64,000 nucleotides of DNA, taken from NCBI GenBank assembly GCA_964030475.1, contig CAXIPT010000014.1, positions 603,675 to 667,674 on the forward strand, given 5' to 3'. Each line of letters starts with the position of its first letter. Position 1 is the stretch's first letter. A program made the translations under genes and the position numbers. Below, piece after piece: positions 35,245-46,044 of this stretch. The stretch comes from Tethya wilhelma. Its lineage: Eukaryota > Porifera > Demospongiae > Tethyida > Tethyidae. Below the pieces are notes generated by a model that was not told where the DNA came from, did not search any database, and worked only from the letters and a program-made list of their open reading frames with translations.

Positions 35245-35430
35245 ATTACAATTACAGACAAGCTAGCCCGCCTAATAGAAATGGTAACAGCATGGCTAAA
35301 TCGCAAAGCTTGCACACGTAGGGAGTTAGAATCGCTCATTGGGACACTGCAGCACGCATGCAAAGTCATCCCTCCAGGGAGATCCTTCCTGCGACGAGCG
35401 ATATCCCTACACGGGCCCGGAACAAGCTAA
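35245..35430 (+). pseudogene. DIRS-like reverse transcriptase fragment
   Basis: An open stretch of 61 codons reads ITDKLARLIEMVTAW, KACTRRELESLIGTLQHAC and PPGRSFLRRAI. This is the connection region after the reverse transcriptase core in DIRS-type elements; compare TKRELLSLIGKLAFAARAV in the full element at about 55720. Only this piece is present, inside the nested element, so it was probably captured. Confidence 0.65.
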
Positions 35431-35539
35431 CTCACAATAATACTATGCATATGATGAGATAAACAAGCAATATGCAACATGAGCTTTTCTACCAAGAAAA
35501 AAAATCACTCTGTATGACTAATTTAACTTAAACTAACCT

Positions 35540-35731
35540 TTAACTGAGTAAATAGAAGAAAATCATAGCAGCCACAAAAATAGACAGCAGGCAAAGACCT
35601 GAACTTGGCTTTATAGTCTGTGGTGTCTCACAGTACGATGTAATTGATGTCAGCCATATGGTCACATCAACTGTATTGTGTACTAGAATAAAAAATAAAC
35701 AAGTAAGTAAGCTGTTGTCAATTTGACTCAA
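35540..35731 (-). other. Short open frame with a hydrophobic end
   Basis: 63 codons on the - strand ending GLCLLSIFVAAMIFFYLLS, like a C-terminal transmembrane segment. It may be a captured exon inside the nested element or chance. Confidence 0.2.
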
Positions 35732-36697
35732 TAACTTGAGATATTGACTTGTAGGTTAGATAACACCCTATCACAAATTTTATATGTAGTTTATACAAGC
35801 CATAGATCTTAAAACTACCTCAGAGTCTTATTTTTATAAGTCTACCTGCATTGAATGTTCAGCGTTGATCTTCATCACTCTGGATCTCTTGGCGTACACT
35901 AACACAACCCGAGGGACACAGACCACAGACAAAGATTCTGGACGGGTCACTGGTTTACAGAGGAAAAAAATTAAATCTCACACGATTTACTCGTAGAAAA
36001 GGGGTTAAATTTTAGTGGCTAACCTTCTCTCCCTAGTGGCTGGTCCGTGTTAGTAAATAAAAATAAATAGGGCGAACAATACGGTCTATATCTCTGCAAC
36101 AAAAGCAGCTCCACCCCTCAAATTTTGCGTGGAGCATGCTGAGATGTAGCGCAATGCATCCGTGCAGTAAAAAAAATTTCGCGCAAAAAAGTAAAATAAA
36201 CTAAAACCGCATTTTACTCTAAAAACAATAATTTCCCAAACGTCCGGTTTTCCCTTGGAGCCTCACATATAGTAACACGTACAATTGCCTCTATGGTTCT
36301 GCAATGCAGCCGTCTAAGTCTTCTAACTCTCAATCTGATACTCCAATGCCTTATGCGTGTTCAGGGACTACCACAATACATGTGCCAAGCTCTTCAGTAC
36401 ATACATGCGATTCGAGGCTCTGTTCTAGCCGCTATAAGCCTCAGTTTGCAGACCCTGAGGTGAGTCTGATAAATTGTCAGTTTTAACGGATTGACTGATA
36501 TAATATGGTTGCTTCTCTAGCTAGCAATAAAATTTATATAAAATTTATTTAATACACGCACACGCACTATACACCACGTGACCTTTATAGACATCCAGGA
36601 ACTCGCCCGGGAATGACCTGGATATTGGATGTGAATTACATGTACATGATTCTGAACGGGATGGTGGCACAATTTCAAGTGATGAAGTGGATCAATT

Positions 36698-37584
36698 GTG
36701 ACCTGTCAAGGGAAAACGTGCCGGTTAGGAAAGTCTGCGAATTTTGAGTTAGCTGTTCCATGTAAATTTAGGCCTTCCCAGGAAGCGCATATCAAAATTT
36801 GATGCGCATAGCTCTTGCAAGCAGCCCTGCCTCCACTCGTGACTTCCTAGAAAAACAGTTGTAAAGTTGTTGCTAGGTAAACTATGGGCGGTCCGTATAC
36901 TCTCCGTATCATAATTAGATCATGTATAGTACATGCTGAATATTACCACAGCCAGCCACGTGGGGACTAAAAATCATTTAGTGAGAAGCGAGTAGCTAGG
37001 AAAGAAGACCCAGAAGACAGCTAATGGACTGAAGGAGGTAAGCGCTTGCTAGTAGAGAGATAGATTCTAGGTACAGTAAGTTCTAAGAACTAAGATAAGC
37101 CTCAAAATAACCTGTACGCGATCGCCGTACAGGGAGAGGCATTACCTACGAGTAGAAATCTACTGTATGAAAGCGCTTGGCTTAGACAAGCATGTACAAA
37201 GCTTTAGCTTACCCTTCTGTCTATGTGCTGTAGCAACATTTTGAGATTAGTCAGCTTATAAGTTAGAGAGAACATGGAATAATAAATCATTTTTAAAGGC
37301 AGCTGTTTTGCTCATTAATATTTGCTACAGTTAGTTGCACAGCATAGCAACTGTCCTCCGTGTTAGCAACTAAGTAAAAATGAACGAGGCTGACATTGCT
37401 GTCTATATCTCTGCAACAGAAGCAGCTCCACCCTTCAAATTTTACAGGGAGCATGCTGAGATGTAGCGCAGCACATCTGTGCAAGAAAAAAAAAAATTCG
37501 CGCAAAATGCAAATTAAACTAAAACCGCATTTTACTCCAAAAACAATAATTTCCTAACCGGCACGTTTTCCCTTGACAGGTCAC
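36698..37584. mobile_element. Inverted-repeat DNA element B (887 bp) inside exon 2 of the gene
   Basis: Starts gtgacctgtcaagggaaaac and ends with a perfect 35-bp inverse. AATT flanks both ends (36694-36697, 37585-37588), consistent with a 4-bp target duplication. The interior parallels element A but is shorter and lacks the nested insertion. Perfect terminal repeats suggest a fairly recent insertion. Non-coding. Confidence 0.88.
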
Positions 37585-38223
37585 AATTTTCAGATACACC
37601 TATTTTAGAGGAAGATGAGTCCACATCAGATGGTAATGAACTGACCTACACCATCAAACTTGTTAATCCATCACGTAAACAAGAGTTTCAGTCAGTTGAG
37701 CTTGGCAAAGGTAATGTGTATAAAACCCTTATAGCCCTGCAAAAGTTTGTTTCTAAGAAGCTGTCACTGAATCCAAAGTTTACAACCCCAGACTTGCAAA
37801 ATGTGGAGATGGGATATGTTGAACCGGGCCACGGAATGAAGGGCAGGAAAATTTTGATCCATGGTGATGTTGATGTAAAGATGATGTATGAGAAGCATAC
37901 CATTAAGAAAAATATTCTCTTGTGGTGTTACACTGAACAAACAGGGAAAAAAGGACCCACGAAGCCCAGCAACTTGGCTGGAAAAGGTGGTACAAAGTAT
38001 GAGCAGCACTTGGACAGTCAAGCTGCTGTGGATGACATCTACACAAAATTGCAAGAAAAGCATCAGTCAAGTTTTTCTCCAAAAAGGTTGCGTGCATGGG
38101 CTAACATGATCAATTTGAAGTCTTGGTCATCTCTTGATGAACCCCCCTGATTATTGTACACAATCTTATGACACCTGTTAATTAACAGATTCGAGTTTGA
38201 ACTTAATTGCTACATGTATTTTA

Positions 38224-38790
38224 TTAACAGTATCCTGGATGTTTGATCCATCCAATGCATTTATCTTTCCCTACACTTTCAAAACTGGCTTCCAACAATG
38301 GGGAAGGATCTTGCATGGCCTGTAACACTTGATCGTGGTCTTTGAGATAGTATTTTATATAGCGGAATAGTTCTTCTATTGGATTTAAGTCCGGGCTATA
38401 TGGTGGAAGGAGGAGTACAAGAATGCCCATATCTGTCAATGTATCAAGGACAGGCTGTACATGATGGATTGTACAGTTATCCAACACCACTATAGAGTGT
38501 TCATTCTCTCCATCGTATGGAAGCATTTCTGGTACTAGTTTTCCTTGAATAAAGTCAAGAAACTTGTCACCGTTTACAGTTCCACTCATCAGGTCATAAG
38601 CAAGTAAACCACTTTCTGACATTGCAGCAATGGCAGAAATTCTTCTTCCACGATGCAATATCCGATGGACCACTGGTAATTTACCCTTAAGACCGTACCC
38701 AAACTTCCTCATGCCATCTCTTCTGTCTCATCTATCCAAACAAACTGCTTCACATCATAAAATTGAACCTCAACTTTTCTCAGATACTAT
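38224..38790 (-). pseudogene. Tc1/IS630-like (DDE_3) transposase fragment
   Basis: On the - strand: VQFYDVKQFVWIDET with the first catalytic Asp, a frame break, then MRKFGYGLKGKLPVVHR, HSIVVLDNCTIHHVQ with the second Asp, and LLLPPYSPDLNPIEELF, which holds the third acidic residue, to a stop at 38224. The N-terminal DNA-binding half is missing. Upstream on this strand the sequence becomes an R repeat (39060-38790), continuous with the coding part. Dead copy. Confidence 0.85.
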
Positions 38791-39310
38791 TCACTTTCAG
38801 AAGCTGATTCTTGAACGAACAAACTTGGTTTCTTCCGGGACAGTCGCTTTTGCCATCGGTTTTTAGCGCCTCTCATTGAGTAGCTAGATACAAGGCGAAA
38901 AGTGCCTCCTCCATATGGCCGCCATTAATTTCTACATCATGCATAATTCATTAGCTTCTAGAACGTTCGAATTGACGACCCTTTCCACACACAAAAGTGT
39001 GCGTTATTTGGAATTAAATGCAATGAAGTTGCCTGGAACTATTTTGTGATACCTGGATGCTCTTCTTAAAAGATGAATCAGGACTTTGATTATCATAACA
39101 TATAGAAAGACAAGTAAACCTTATGATACAGCTCCTGCCTCCAAATGACTAAGATGTGTGTTTCACTTCAGTATCAAGCAGGCTACACAACTTGTGACTT
39201 CAAGTACCAGCTCAGCAGCCCGCCGCTGGCTCAGTGAGTCTGGCTTGCCAGACTACTAGCTCAGTAGCTAGCTACACACACCAACTTAAATATAATTTGT
39301 AGAAGTATGG
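38790..39310 (-). repeat. R and T blocks, inverted
   Basis: Reverse complement of the R (38790-39060) and T (39060-39310) families. The R part runs straight into the transposase fragment at 38790. Confidence 0.7.
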
Positions 39311-39682
39311 AAAAATGAGAACAAACAAGTTAAAAAATCATTGGAAATGTAATGAGACACAGGAATGGCGAAATCGTAAAAAGAACGAAGTTAACTTTAG
39401 GGCTGTCCTAAGTGAGTCTGGCTTGCCAGACTACTAGCTCAGTAGCTAGCTACACACACCAACTGAAATGTAATTTGTAGAATTATGGAAAAATGAGAAC
39501 AAACAAGTAAAAAAAACATTGGAAATGTAATGAGACACAGGAATGGCTAAATCGTAAAAAGAACGAAAACAAGATGGAATGGCTGTTAGAGTGTGTAAGG
39601 AATTCTTCCTGTGGGCAAAATGAGAGACTCAATAAGGAGATTGTTAAGTGCAGCCCATACATGAAGAATTCCTTACACATAC
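39234..39682 (-). repeat. Duplicated T end plus F foldback, inverted
   Basis: gtgagtctggcttgccagac and the following 160 bp or so occur at 39234 and again at 39411, an about 177-bp tandem duplication covering the T end and the F start. The second copy continues into the full F foldback ending at about 39680, against the decayed hAT gene. Confidence 0.65.
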
Positions 39683-41860
39683 CTTGAGTGCCTTTTCAAG
39701 AGTATCTGCTTGTTTATCCACAGATGAAGATGCACAAGCCCTTTTCCATCTACTAAACTCTGTTGACAGCAAGTGTGGAGATGGTAAGTCAGCTTCATAC
39801 AATTTACCAACCTCAGTTACTGAGGCAAGTGGATATGTGGCGGCAACAGATGGAACAAGACCGAGGAGTTTCACCTTGGTTTGGTGAACAGGTCCAAATC
39901 GTGATTCCAGTTCTGATGTTATGTGGTCAAGGAATGGAATCATAATATTCCGTCGATAGTAGGCCTCTGGACAATCTGCAGGAACATTGGAGCGATGTAC
40001 TTGTCTAGATGCTACTCTGGGTGTTGAAACAGAAATACTAAGAGTTTCTGCCAATTCCTTGATTTCAGTGAACCACAGGTGAAATTCTTCTTCACAGTTG
40101 AGCTTTATCAGTTCAAGATCAGACTGAACTTCAGACACAAGCTCATATGCTGCAAGGGATTTCTTCTGAAGTTTGACTGTTAGAGACCGAAGACTGCTCA
40201 GAACCCTCATCGTAACATTGAAAGCAATTAAAAACTCAAAACTGTTAAGCTGGTGAAGAAAACCTCTTGCTTTGATCAAAGTGTCAGAATATCATGACCA
40301 GTCACCACTGTAGTCAGAGCTATGTGTGCTAATAGCTTCCATCGTTTTCATGATTGAAGGATACAACTCAAAAACAAAACACTGTAAGAGTCAATCCTCT
40401 GGACCCAGCGAGTCTTGCAAAGATCCTTCAGCTTCTTTTTACTCTCATTTGGTGATTCAGCTTGAATAACATGTTCAAAAAAATGCTGACGCTTTGGTGA
40501 GTAGTTGAAAAATTTGGCTATCTCAGAAATAAGACTATTAGCATTTCGTACCTGTGGGATTGAACATGCTTTGACGATACATAAGTTAAGCTGGTGACTG
40601 TGACAATGTGTAATGGAGATGTTTCACGTATTTGAGCTTGTACACCAACAGAGCCTGATGACATGCTGGATGCACCATCATACCCTTGACCCCAACAATA
40701 TGCAATATCTATGTTGTGTGCTGCAAGCCATGATAACAAAGCAGTTGCATGAGCCTCACCAGTGATACGTTAAACTGTAATGAATCCTAGAAACTCTTCT
40801 CTGATCTGTTTGTCAACATCTACAAATCGTATCACGANTACAGATCGTATCACGATTGAAACTTGCTCTAAGTTAGCACAATCTGTTACTTCATCAGCCA
40901 AAATAGAGAAAAATTTGGCTGTCTTAATTTCTCCAATAATGCTATCTCTACCTACAACAGCTATCATTTCATTCTGAATTGTCTTTGATGTATAGAGAGC
41001 ATTTTTAGGTGCTGTTTCCAAATACCTACGCAGTATCTCATCATTTTCAGCACGGAACTGGACAAGCTGAATAAAATTTCCAGTATTATCAGAATCTGAT
41101 GCTGTTGAATCGTCTCTATGACCACGAAAGGCGAGACCTTGCTTTCCACAAAAAGCAACACACTTAAAAAGTGATTTAAGAACTTGTGCATTACGAGCTA
41201 CTCGTTCTTTGTGGACATTGCTGATCATAGTAGCTACATTGTGTGTTGGATCACTGCAAGCAGCCTTAAATGAAGCCATTTTTACCATTGAATCTTGGTG
41301 ATATATTAGCTTTTGAAAATGGAAGAGTGCTTTATCCACAAAGAAAAAGGCTTAGTAACTAAAGAGCCTAACTTCTGCTGTTTTACTTCACTTGGACCAA
41401 GACACATGCTTTGCAATAAACACCATCTTCTGATGTGCTATAATGCAACCACGAATAGTTTTGCACCCACTCAGGTTTGAATCGCCTGTTACACCCATAC
41501 ATGTACCTTGTAGGATACTTGAATCCAGCATCTGGAGAATGGTTAAGTAACTTCAACTTCATTTCTTGTGATAGTGTTCTCAGGATGTTCATTTTTTCGA
41601 AGTAAACCTATATCCATGGAAATACCACCAGCATTGGATCCAGAAGAAGTACAAACAGAGGACAATCCTTCAACCAGAGTCATAGAGGAGGACTCTTCAA
41701 CTTCATGATCAGATAGAGTGCTAGAAGACCCTTCAACAAGCCTACTTGTTTCCAAATCACTATGAGTATCTGATTCTTCCATGCGATCTTCACTAGGCTG
41801 GCTCAATATTGGTGGATGCTCTTCATCACTAACAACTGACTGGTCTGCTTCATGGTCTGA
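39683..41860 (-). pseudogene. hAT-type transposase gene (TTF zinc finger/DUF4371-like), decayed
   Basis: On the - strand: an acidic Ser-rich N-terminus (41806-41600), a TTF-like zinc finger (KPEWVQNYSWLHYSTSEDG then YCKACVL, about 41400-41480), the DUF4371-type RNase H-like region (41339-40780, with NEMIAVVGRDSII and FFSILADEVTDCANLEQ), GQGYDGASSMSSGSVGVQA (about 40690-40620), then the helical part 40279-39683 with PEAYYRRNIMIPFLDHI. Breaks occur near 41595, 41380, 40770, 40600 and 40300. The last piece ends LEKALK at a GT donor, exactly where an F foldback begins, so the C-terminal dimerisation domain is missing. An N at 40838 sits in a short local duplication (atcgtatcacga twice). Confidence 0.8.
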
Positions 41861-42363
41861 GCAGGCCTCTCCTTATTGTTATAATATTATAGTGATTTGA
41901 ATTGTACCATACTGTGGATAAAAAGCATAAAAATTACCATTGGAAGTCTTTTTCCTTTTCACCCAGAATTCTAGCGTAGCTTGAGACCACTTCATGATTC
42001 AAATACCCTTGTATAACAGCTGTAATAGCTCCAACACATACACGTGGAAATGCGGTTAGAACAGCTGAGCTAGCTGGTCAAGTCAGCTCCACCTCAGCAG
42101 CTGAGCTCCACCCAATACCAATTTGCATGAACTTTACACTTGCATTGTCAGCACTAGCGCTAGCGCTGCGTAGCTAGCCGTTTAGAAGCAAGGCCAGGAA
42201 AGTATGGTTTATCTTTGTAAAAAGTTACTGTTCAGGATTTAAAAGTGAGTCAGTATTAATTTTGTTACTTAACCCTTTAATTACGAATGACGGCTATAAA
42301 CGTCATTTAATTATTGCATTTGAAATACGATTGACGTCTAAAGACGTCATCGCAACGTTAGCG
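41861..42363. other. Non-coding spacer with a possible piggyBac-type end
   Basis: No gene. At 42270-42350 the sequence ttaaccctttaattacgaat begins with TTAA and CCCTTT, then repeats gacgtc/tgacg motifs. This resembles a transposon terminus, but no partner end was found. Confidence 0.35.
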
Positions 42364-42926
42364 CATAGATAAAGGAGGGGAGAGGGATTGGAAACGGAGT
42401 TGCTCACGTGATGCGCATACATATAAAATTGTACATAGTCGGCAAATACCTTTGATGTTGAGGCTGGTTACGCTACCGAGAAAATATTCGCGAGCAAGGT
42501 TCGCCCTCTCGAGCTTTACAGTGAGTCAGTGACATAACCACTGTTTTGTACTGTGCTTTAAATGGAGTTTTGATCTCGAGTGTAAATCTGTGAACCTAAT
42601 TTCTGTCATCTATTCGTGTTGAAGAGCAAATAAGTGAGTTCTCAATTCTACATAAGACTATTTACCCCTGTAGTTCCCCTACATCTGCACAAATTTAGCG
42701 TTTTGAAAGCTGTATAGGCAAAGTTCCAGTTGATATGTTGTATGATACTGTTCACAACTTGTAAGTTGTCTTGGCGCTACACAGGACTCGTTGACATTAT
42801 CCGTTTGTAGTAACGCCTTGATTTACCCCTGTGATTTAGCTATGTTCTGAGGTATAGGCTTCATAATTGCTTTAAATCATGCCAATGTAGTTGATCCATT
42901 GTATGAAGTTTATCATAACTGTAGAT

Positions 42927-45031
42927 ATGCCTCGAAAACGGGGATTTCAACACCGAAAGAAAAATGAGAGAGAGAGACGTGCTAGAAGACAGGCTTCAGA
43001 CTCATCCTGTGTAATAACTACCATAGATTCAGAGCCTCACTCATCAACTTCACATTCTATAGTTGAAGGTGACTCATTGACTCCCGGGCCAAGTCAACAT
43101 CAGTCACCTTCTATGGAAGCATCTGCTCAATTACGTCAGTTACATTCAACACTTGTACTTCCAAACCGATTTTGGAGTGATCACAGTCCAGAAACATTGG
43201 AACAAGTGCTTCTCTGTAAAGTTTCATGCAATGCTGGCATACAACCAATGATGGTCACACACAGTTTAACAATTTATTCAGATTTATCGTGGTCACTGTT
43301 TGTCAACCAACATTTAATTGACCCTGTTGAATGTGGTTCTCTCCAATCATTTTCTGGTCCCTTAACTCCTGAAAATTTATCTCTGTTCCTAGTAGAAGTT
43401 GATCGTCTATCAATCTGTGTTGGACAACCTGACGATCACTATGTTCGTATGGTACAAGCTAAAAAAGGAAAGATTTTGTCATGTAATGGAAAAGTTGTAG
43501 CATATGTAGACAACACACAAGTTGAATTTGATGGAAGTGTTTGTCAACGAACTGTACGTACATCTCAATGTGAAATTATTTCCAATTCTACTAAATGTGT
43601 TCACTGTACTAATTACAGAACTAATCTCCGTGCAATGTACCATAGATGGAAGAAACAGAAATCATCTATTGTGATCACTTCAAGTACTGAATCATCCAGT
43701 GATACAAGTAAATACAAAAATGAGAGATTTATGGATACACCAGAGAAAATTGCAAAAATTGCGTCACTTAGAAAGAGAGCAACAAGTGCTGAACAAGCGC
43801 TTGCTAAGCTACGGGATAAAGTTCAGAAACTTACTCAAAAACATGGTGAAGTATTGGACCAGAACCTAAATTCTGATCTCATGCATATAATGGACGAAAA
43901 TTCTGACCGTATAAAGGAAACATATCCTGATGGTAGCTTTGCTAAGTTATTTTGGGATGAACAACTGAAGGCCGCAAAGGCTAGTGATCCTAGACAAGTT
44001 CGATGGCACCCAGTCATTATTAAGTGGTGTCTTAATATGAAGCTGATGTCTAGTTCGTCATACCATGCCTTAAGAAGTAGTGGATTCATTAAACTACCTT
44101 CGGAGAGGACTTTGAGAGACTATACACATTACTTCACTAATAAACCTGGGTTTCAAGATGAGGTCAATCAGCAATTAGTTGATGAAGTGGAAAGTATGGC
44201 CATCCCTGAAGATCGAAAATACGTTGCTTTACTCATTGATGAGATGAAAGTGAAGGAAGGACTTGTTTACAATAAAACAAGTGGTGAAATTGTTGGCTTC
44301 ACTGATCTTGGTGACATTAATAATCAGCTATTGAGACTGGAAAAGCAGGAAGAAGAACATCCCCCAATTGCAAAACAACTTTTAACTGTGATGGTCCGAG
44401 GACTGATGTTTAAATTAGAATTCCCGTATGCTCACTTTAGCACTCGTGGTGTTACTGGTGAATTGTTGTATCCCATAGTCTGGGAGGCTGTCAGAAGGCT
44501 TGAAAGTAGTGGTATATATAAAGGTTTTATGTGTAACAGCTGATGGAGCCAGCCCAAACAGAAAATTCATTAAGTTACACTATGACTCGAAAGATCCGAG
44601 TACATATGTTCATAAAACCAAGAATCCATATTCCGAAGATGATCGTTGGTTGTTCTTTATTGTGGATCCTCCACATTTAATTAAGACAGTGAGAAACTGT
44701 TGGTCCCACTCAGGTGTGACTGGTACTCGTCGAATGAAGGTAAACAATATAAATACACTTGCATGCATATGTGACATGATGCACAATTATGTACGTACAT
44801 CTACAATCATTATTTTATATACTCTTTTGTTATAGATAAATGACCACTATATTGAATGGCAACATTTGGAAGAACTATACGAAAAGCTGTCAGAAATGGC
44901 TGTTCATTCTCATGGTCTCTCTTTGGTACCAAAATTGAAGCGAGAACATATTAAACTTACTTCATTCTCTCGCATGAGAGTGGACTTAGCAGCACAAGTA
45001 TGTTATATGTACACACACACACAGGCACGCA

Positions 45032-45070
<39 letters not shown>

Positions 45071-45931
45071 AAAAGTATAATCTGGAGATATATTATATAA
45101 TGTGCATGTTGATCTTAATTGTTTTTCTTTTGTTTTCTTTATAGTCTCTTAGTAAGAGCGTTTGTGATGCACTTGCTTACTTTGGAGATCCCAAGACAAA
45201 AGAAACCCAACAGTTTGTGTCAAACTTTGATCGTTTTTTTGACTGTCTTAATGTCAGAAGTATTAATGAGTGGGCTACCAAGCGCAAGCCAGACCTCAAA
45301 CCGTATACAAGTGCAGATGACCCAAGATTGGAGGTATAATTAGCTTAAAGTTATATGTGAGTAAGTGTATATAATGTGTTTCTGGATTTATGTAGTGGTT
45401 AGAGAAAGGCTTTCTTAAGTATCTGAATGACTGGAAGACACAAGTGAACAGCCACTCTGACCTGAAACCTGATGCTAAGAACAGAATGATGCTCAGTAGA
45501 GAGACATTTGAGGGTTTACAAATCACAGGTATATAGGGTACACATGCACATGTGCACGTACATGCTTTCATATATACTCATACATGATTTCCTGTTTCCT
45601 CTCCCTGTATATATATATAACTATAGTAAAGTCATTTGTCGAAATGACGAAGTACTTGCTTTCAAAAGGGAAAGATGTGTTTTTTCTAAGTGAGAGGTTA
45701 TCACAAGACCCTCTTGAGAATTACTTTGGTAAGCAAAGAGCCCGTGGAGGGAGAAACGAAAATCCAACAGTGCAGCAGTGTGTACACAATGCAGCAGCAT
45801 TGCGTGTGCAAAAATCCCAAGCTCTTGACCCTGTTAGAGGTAATTCTAGTCGGAAGAGACGTCTCTTTCATGATGAACCTCCACAGATCGATAACACTCC
45901 TCTCTTGAAACGCAAGCGTTCACACAAGTAA
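42927..45931 (+). CDS. P-element/THAP9-like transposase, five exons, one frameshift
   Basis: Exons 42927-44739, 44836-44997, 45145-45333, 45396-45528 and 45627-45931, all GT-AG and in frame. The start is placed at the ATG of MPRKRGFQHRKK; an in-frame ATG lies at 42891. Order: basic N-terminus, a Cys motif (SQCEIISNSTKCVHC), a coiled coil (KIASLRKRATSAEQALAKL), the helical WHPVIIKWCLNMKLMSSSSY region, then the RNase H-like core: LLIDEMKVKEGLVY, VTADGASPNRKF, FFIVDPPHLIKTVRNCW, and the late acidic motif ERLSQDPLENYFGKQR with NENPTVQQC. These match the P-element/THAP9 transposase pattern, but no N-terminal C2CH THAP finger is seen. Within exon 1, a (TA)4 tract at 44513-44520 shifts the frame: ESSGI should continue as KVLCVTADGAS, and 4 bp are in excess. 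So this copy is probably inactive despite otherwise good preservation. Confidence 0.8.
45018..45070. repeat. (CA)n microsatellite
   Basis: About 22 CA units with minor breaks, inside the second intron of the transposase gene. Confidence 0.95.
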
Positions 45932-46044
45932 CTAAATTGTTTTGTAGAAGTTTTTAAAAAATTAATATTTCTGTTTACATTTTAATCAATAGTTATTGCT
46001 TCTGTCATGTTTGTGTATGTGTGTGTGTGTGTACATCTGAGATA

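Larger units (their letters stand above)
34703..36043. mobile_element. Nested 1341-bp element with 9-bp target duplications
   Basis: Flanked by tccgtgtta at 34694-34702 and 36044-36052. Element B has the unoccupied counterpart (ctccgtgttagcaact near 37357). Near the ends, tagggagagaaggttagcca (34712-34731) and its exact inverse (36015-36034) form terminal repeats. A 9-bp duplication is typical of Mutator-like elements, but no transposase is seen. It carries a DIRS reverse-transcriptase fragment at 35245-35430. Confidence 0.7.
34009..36266. mobile_element. Inverted-repeat DNA element A (2258 bp) within codons 3-4 of the gene
   Basis: Starts gtgaggctccaagcgaaaac and ends with the inverse (one mismatch over about 37 bp). 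The 4-bp ATAT lies at 34005-34008 and 36267-36270, consistent with a target duplication. Outside a nested insertion (34703-36043) its body closely resembles element B. No transposase is present, so it is non-autonomous. Superfamily not assigned; a 4-bp A/T duplication is compatible with several. Confidence 0.85.
34000..38150 (+). pseudogene. Two-exon gene of unknown function split by two DNA elements
   Basis: With the two insertions (34009-36266 and 36698-37584) and one flanking duplication each removed in silico, the locus reads as one gene: ATG at 34000, exon 1 ending PQFADPE at 36459 with a gtgagt donor, exon 2 from 36591 after tttatag, stop at 38148, 288 codons. The N-terminal third is Ser/Thr-rich and acidic (SSDEVDQFSDTPILEEDE). 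The rest (LTYTIKLVNPSRKQEF, KTLIALQKFVSKKL, HQSSFSPKRLRAWANM) looks folded, with a Lys/Arg-rich C-terminus. I do not recognise the function; it may belong to a multicopy sponge or cnidarian family. A run of six C before the stop (38142-38147) could hide a 1-bp frameshift, since the reading ends abruptly at LDEPP. As assembled the coding sequence is interrupted, so it is inactive unless the elements are spliced out or absent on the other haplotype. Confidence 0.7.

Noticed and set aside
34009..37590. Elements A and B acting as new introns (introner-like)
   Set aside because: Both begin GTGA at the insertion point, like a donor, and AG occurs shortly after their right ends. But splicing TAT|GTGAGG to the AG at 36272 gives TAT-TAA, a stop, and splicing at 36698 to the AG at 37593 shifts the frame. 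Only precise removal of element plus one duplication restores the frame.
44866..45072. Protein with a C-terminal His-Thr repeat
   Set aside because: The repeat is read-through into an intronic CA microsatellite after the GT donor at 44998.
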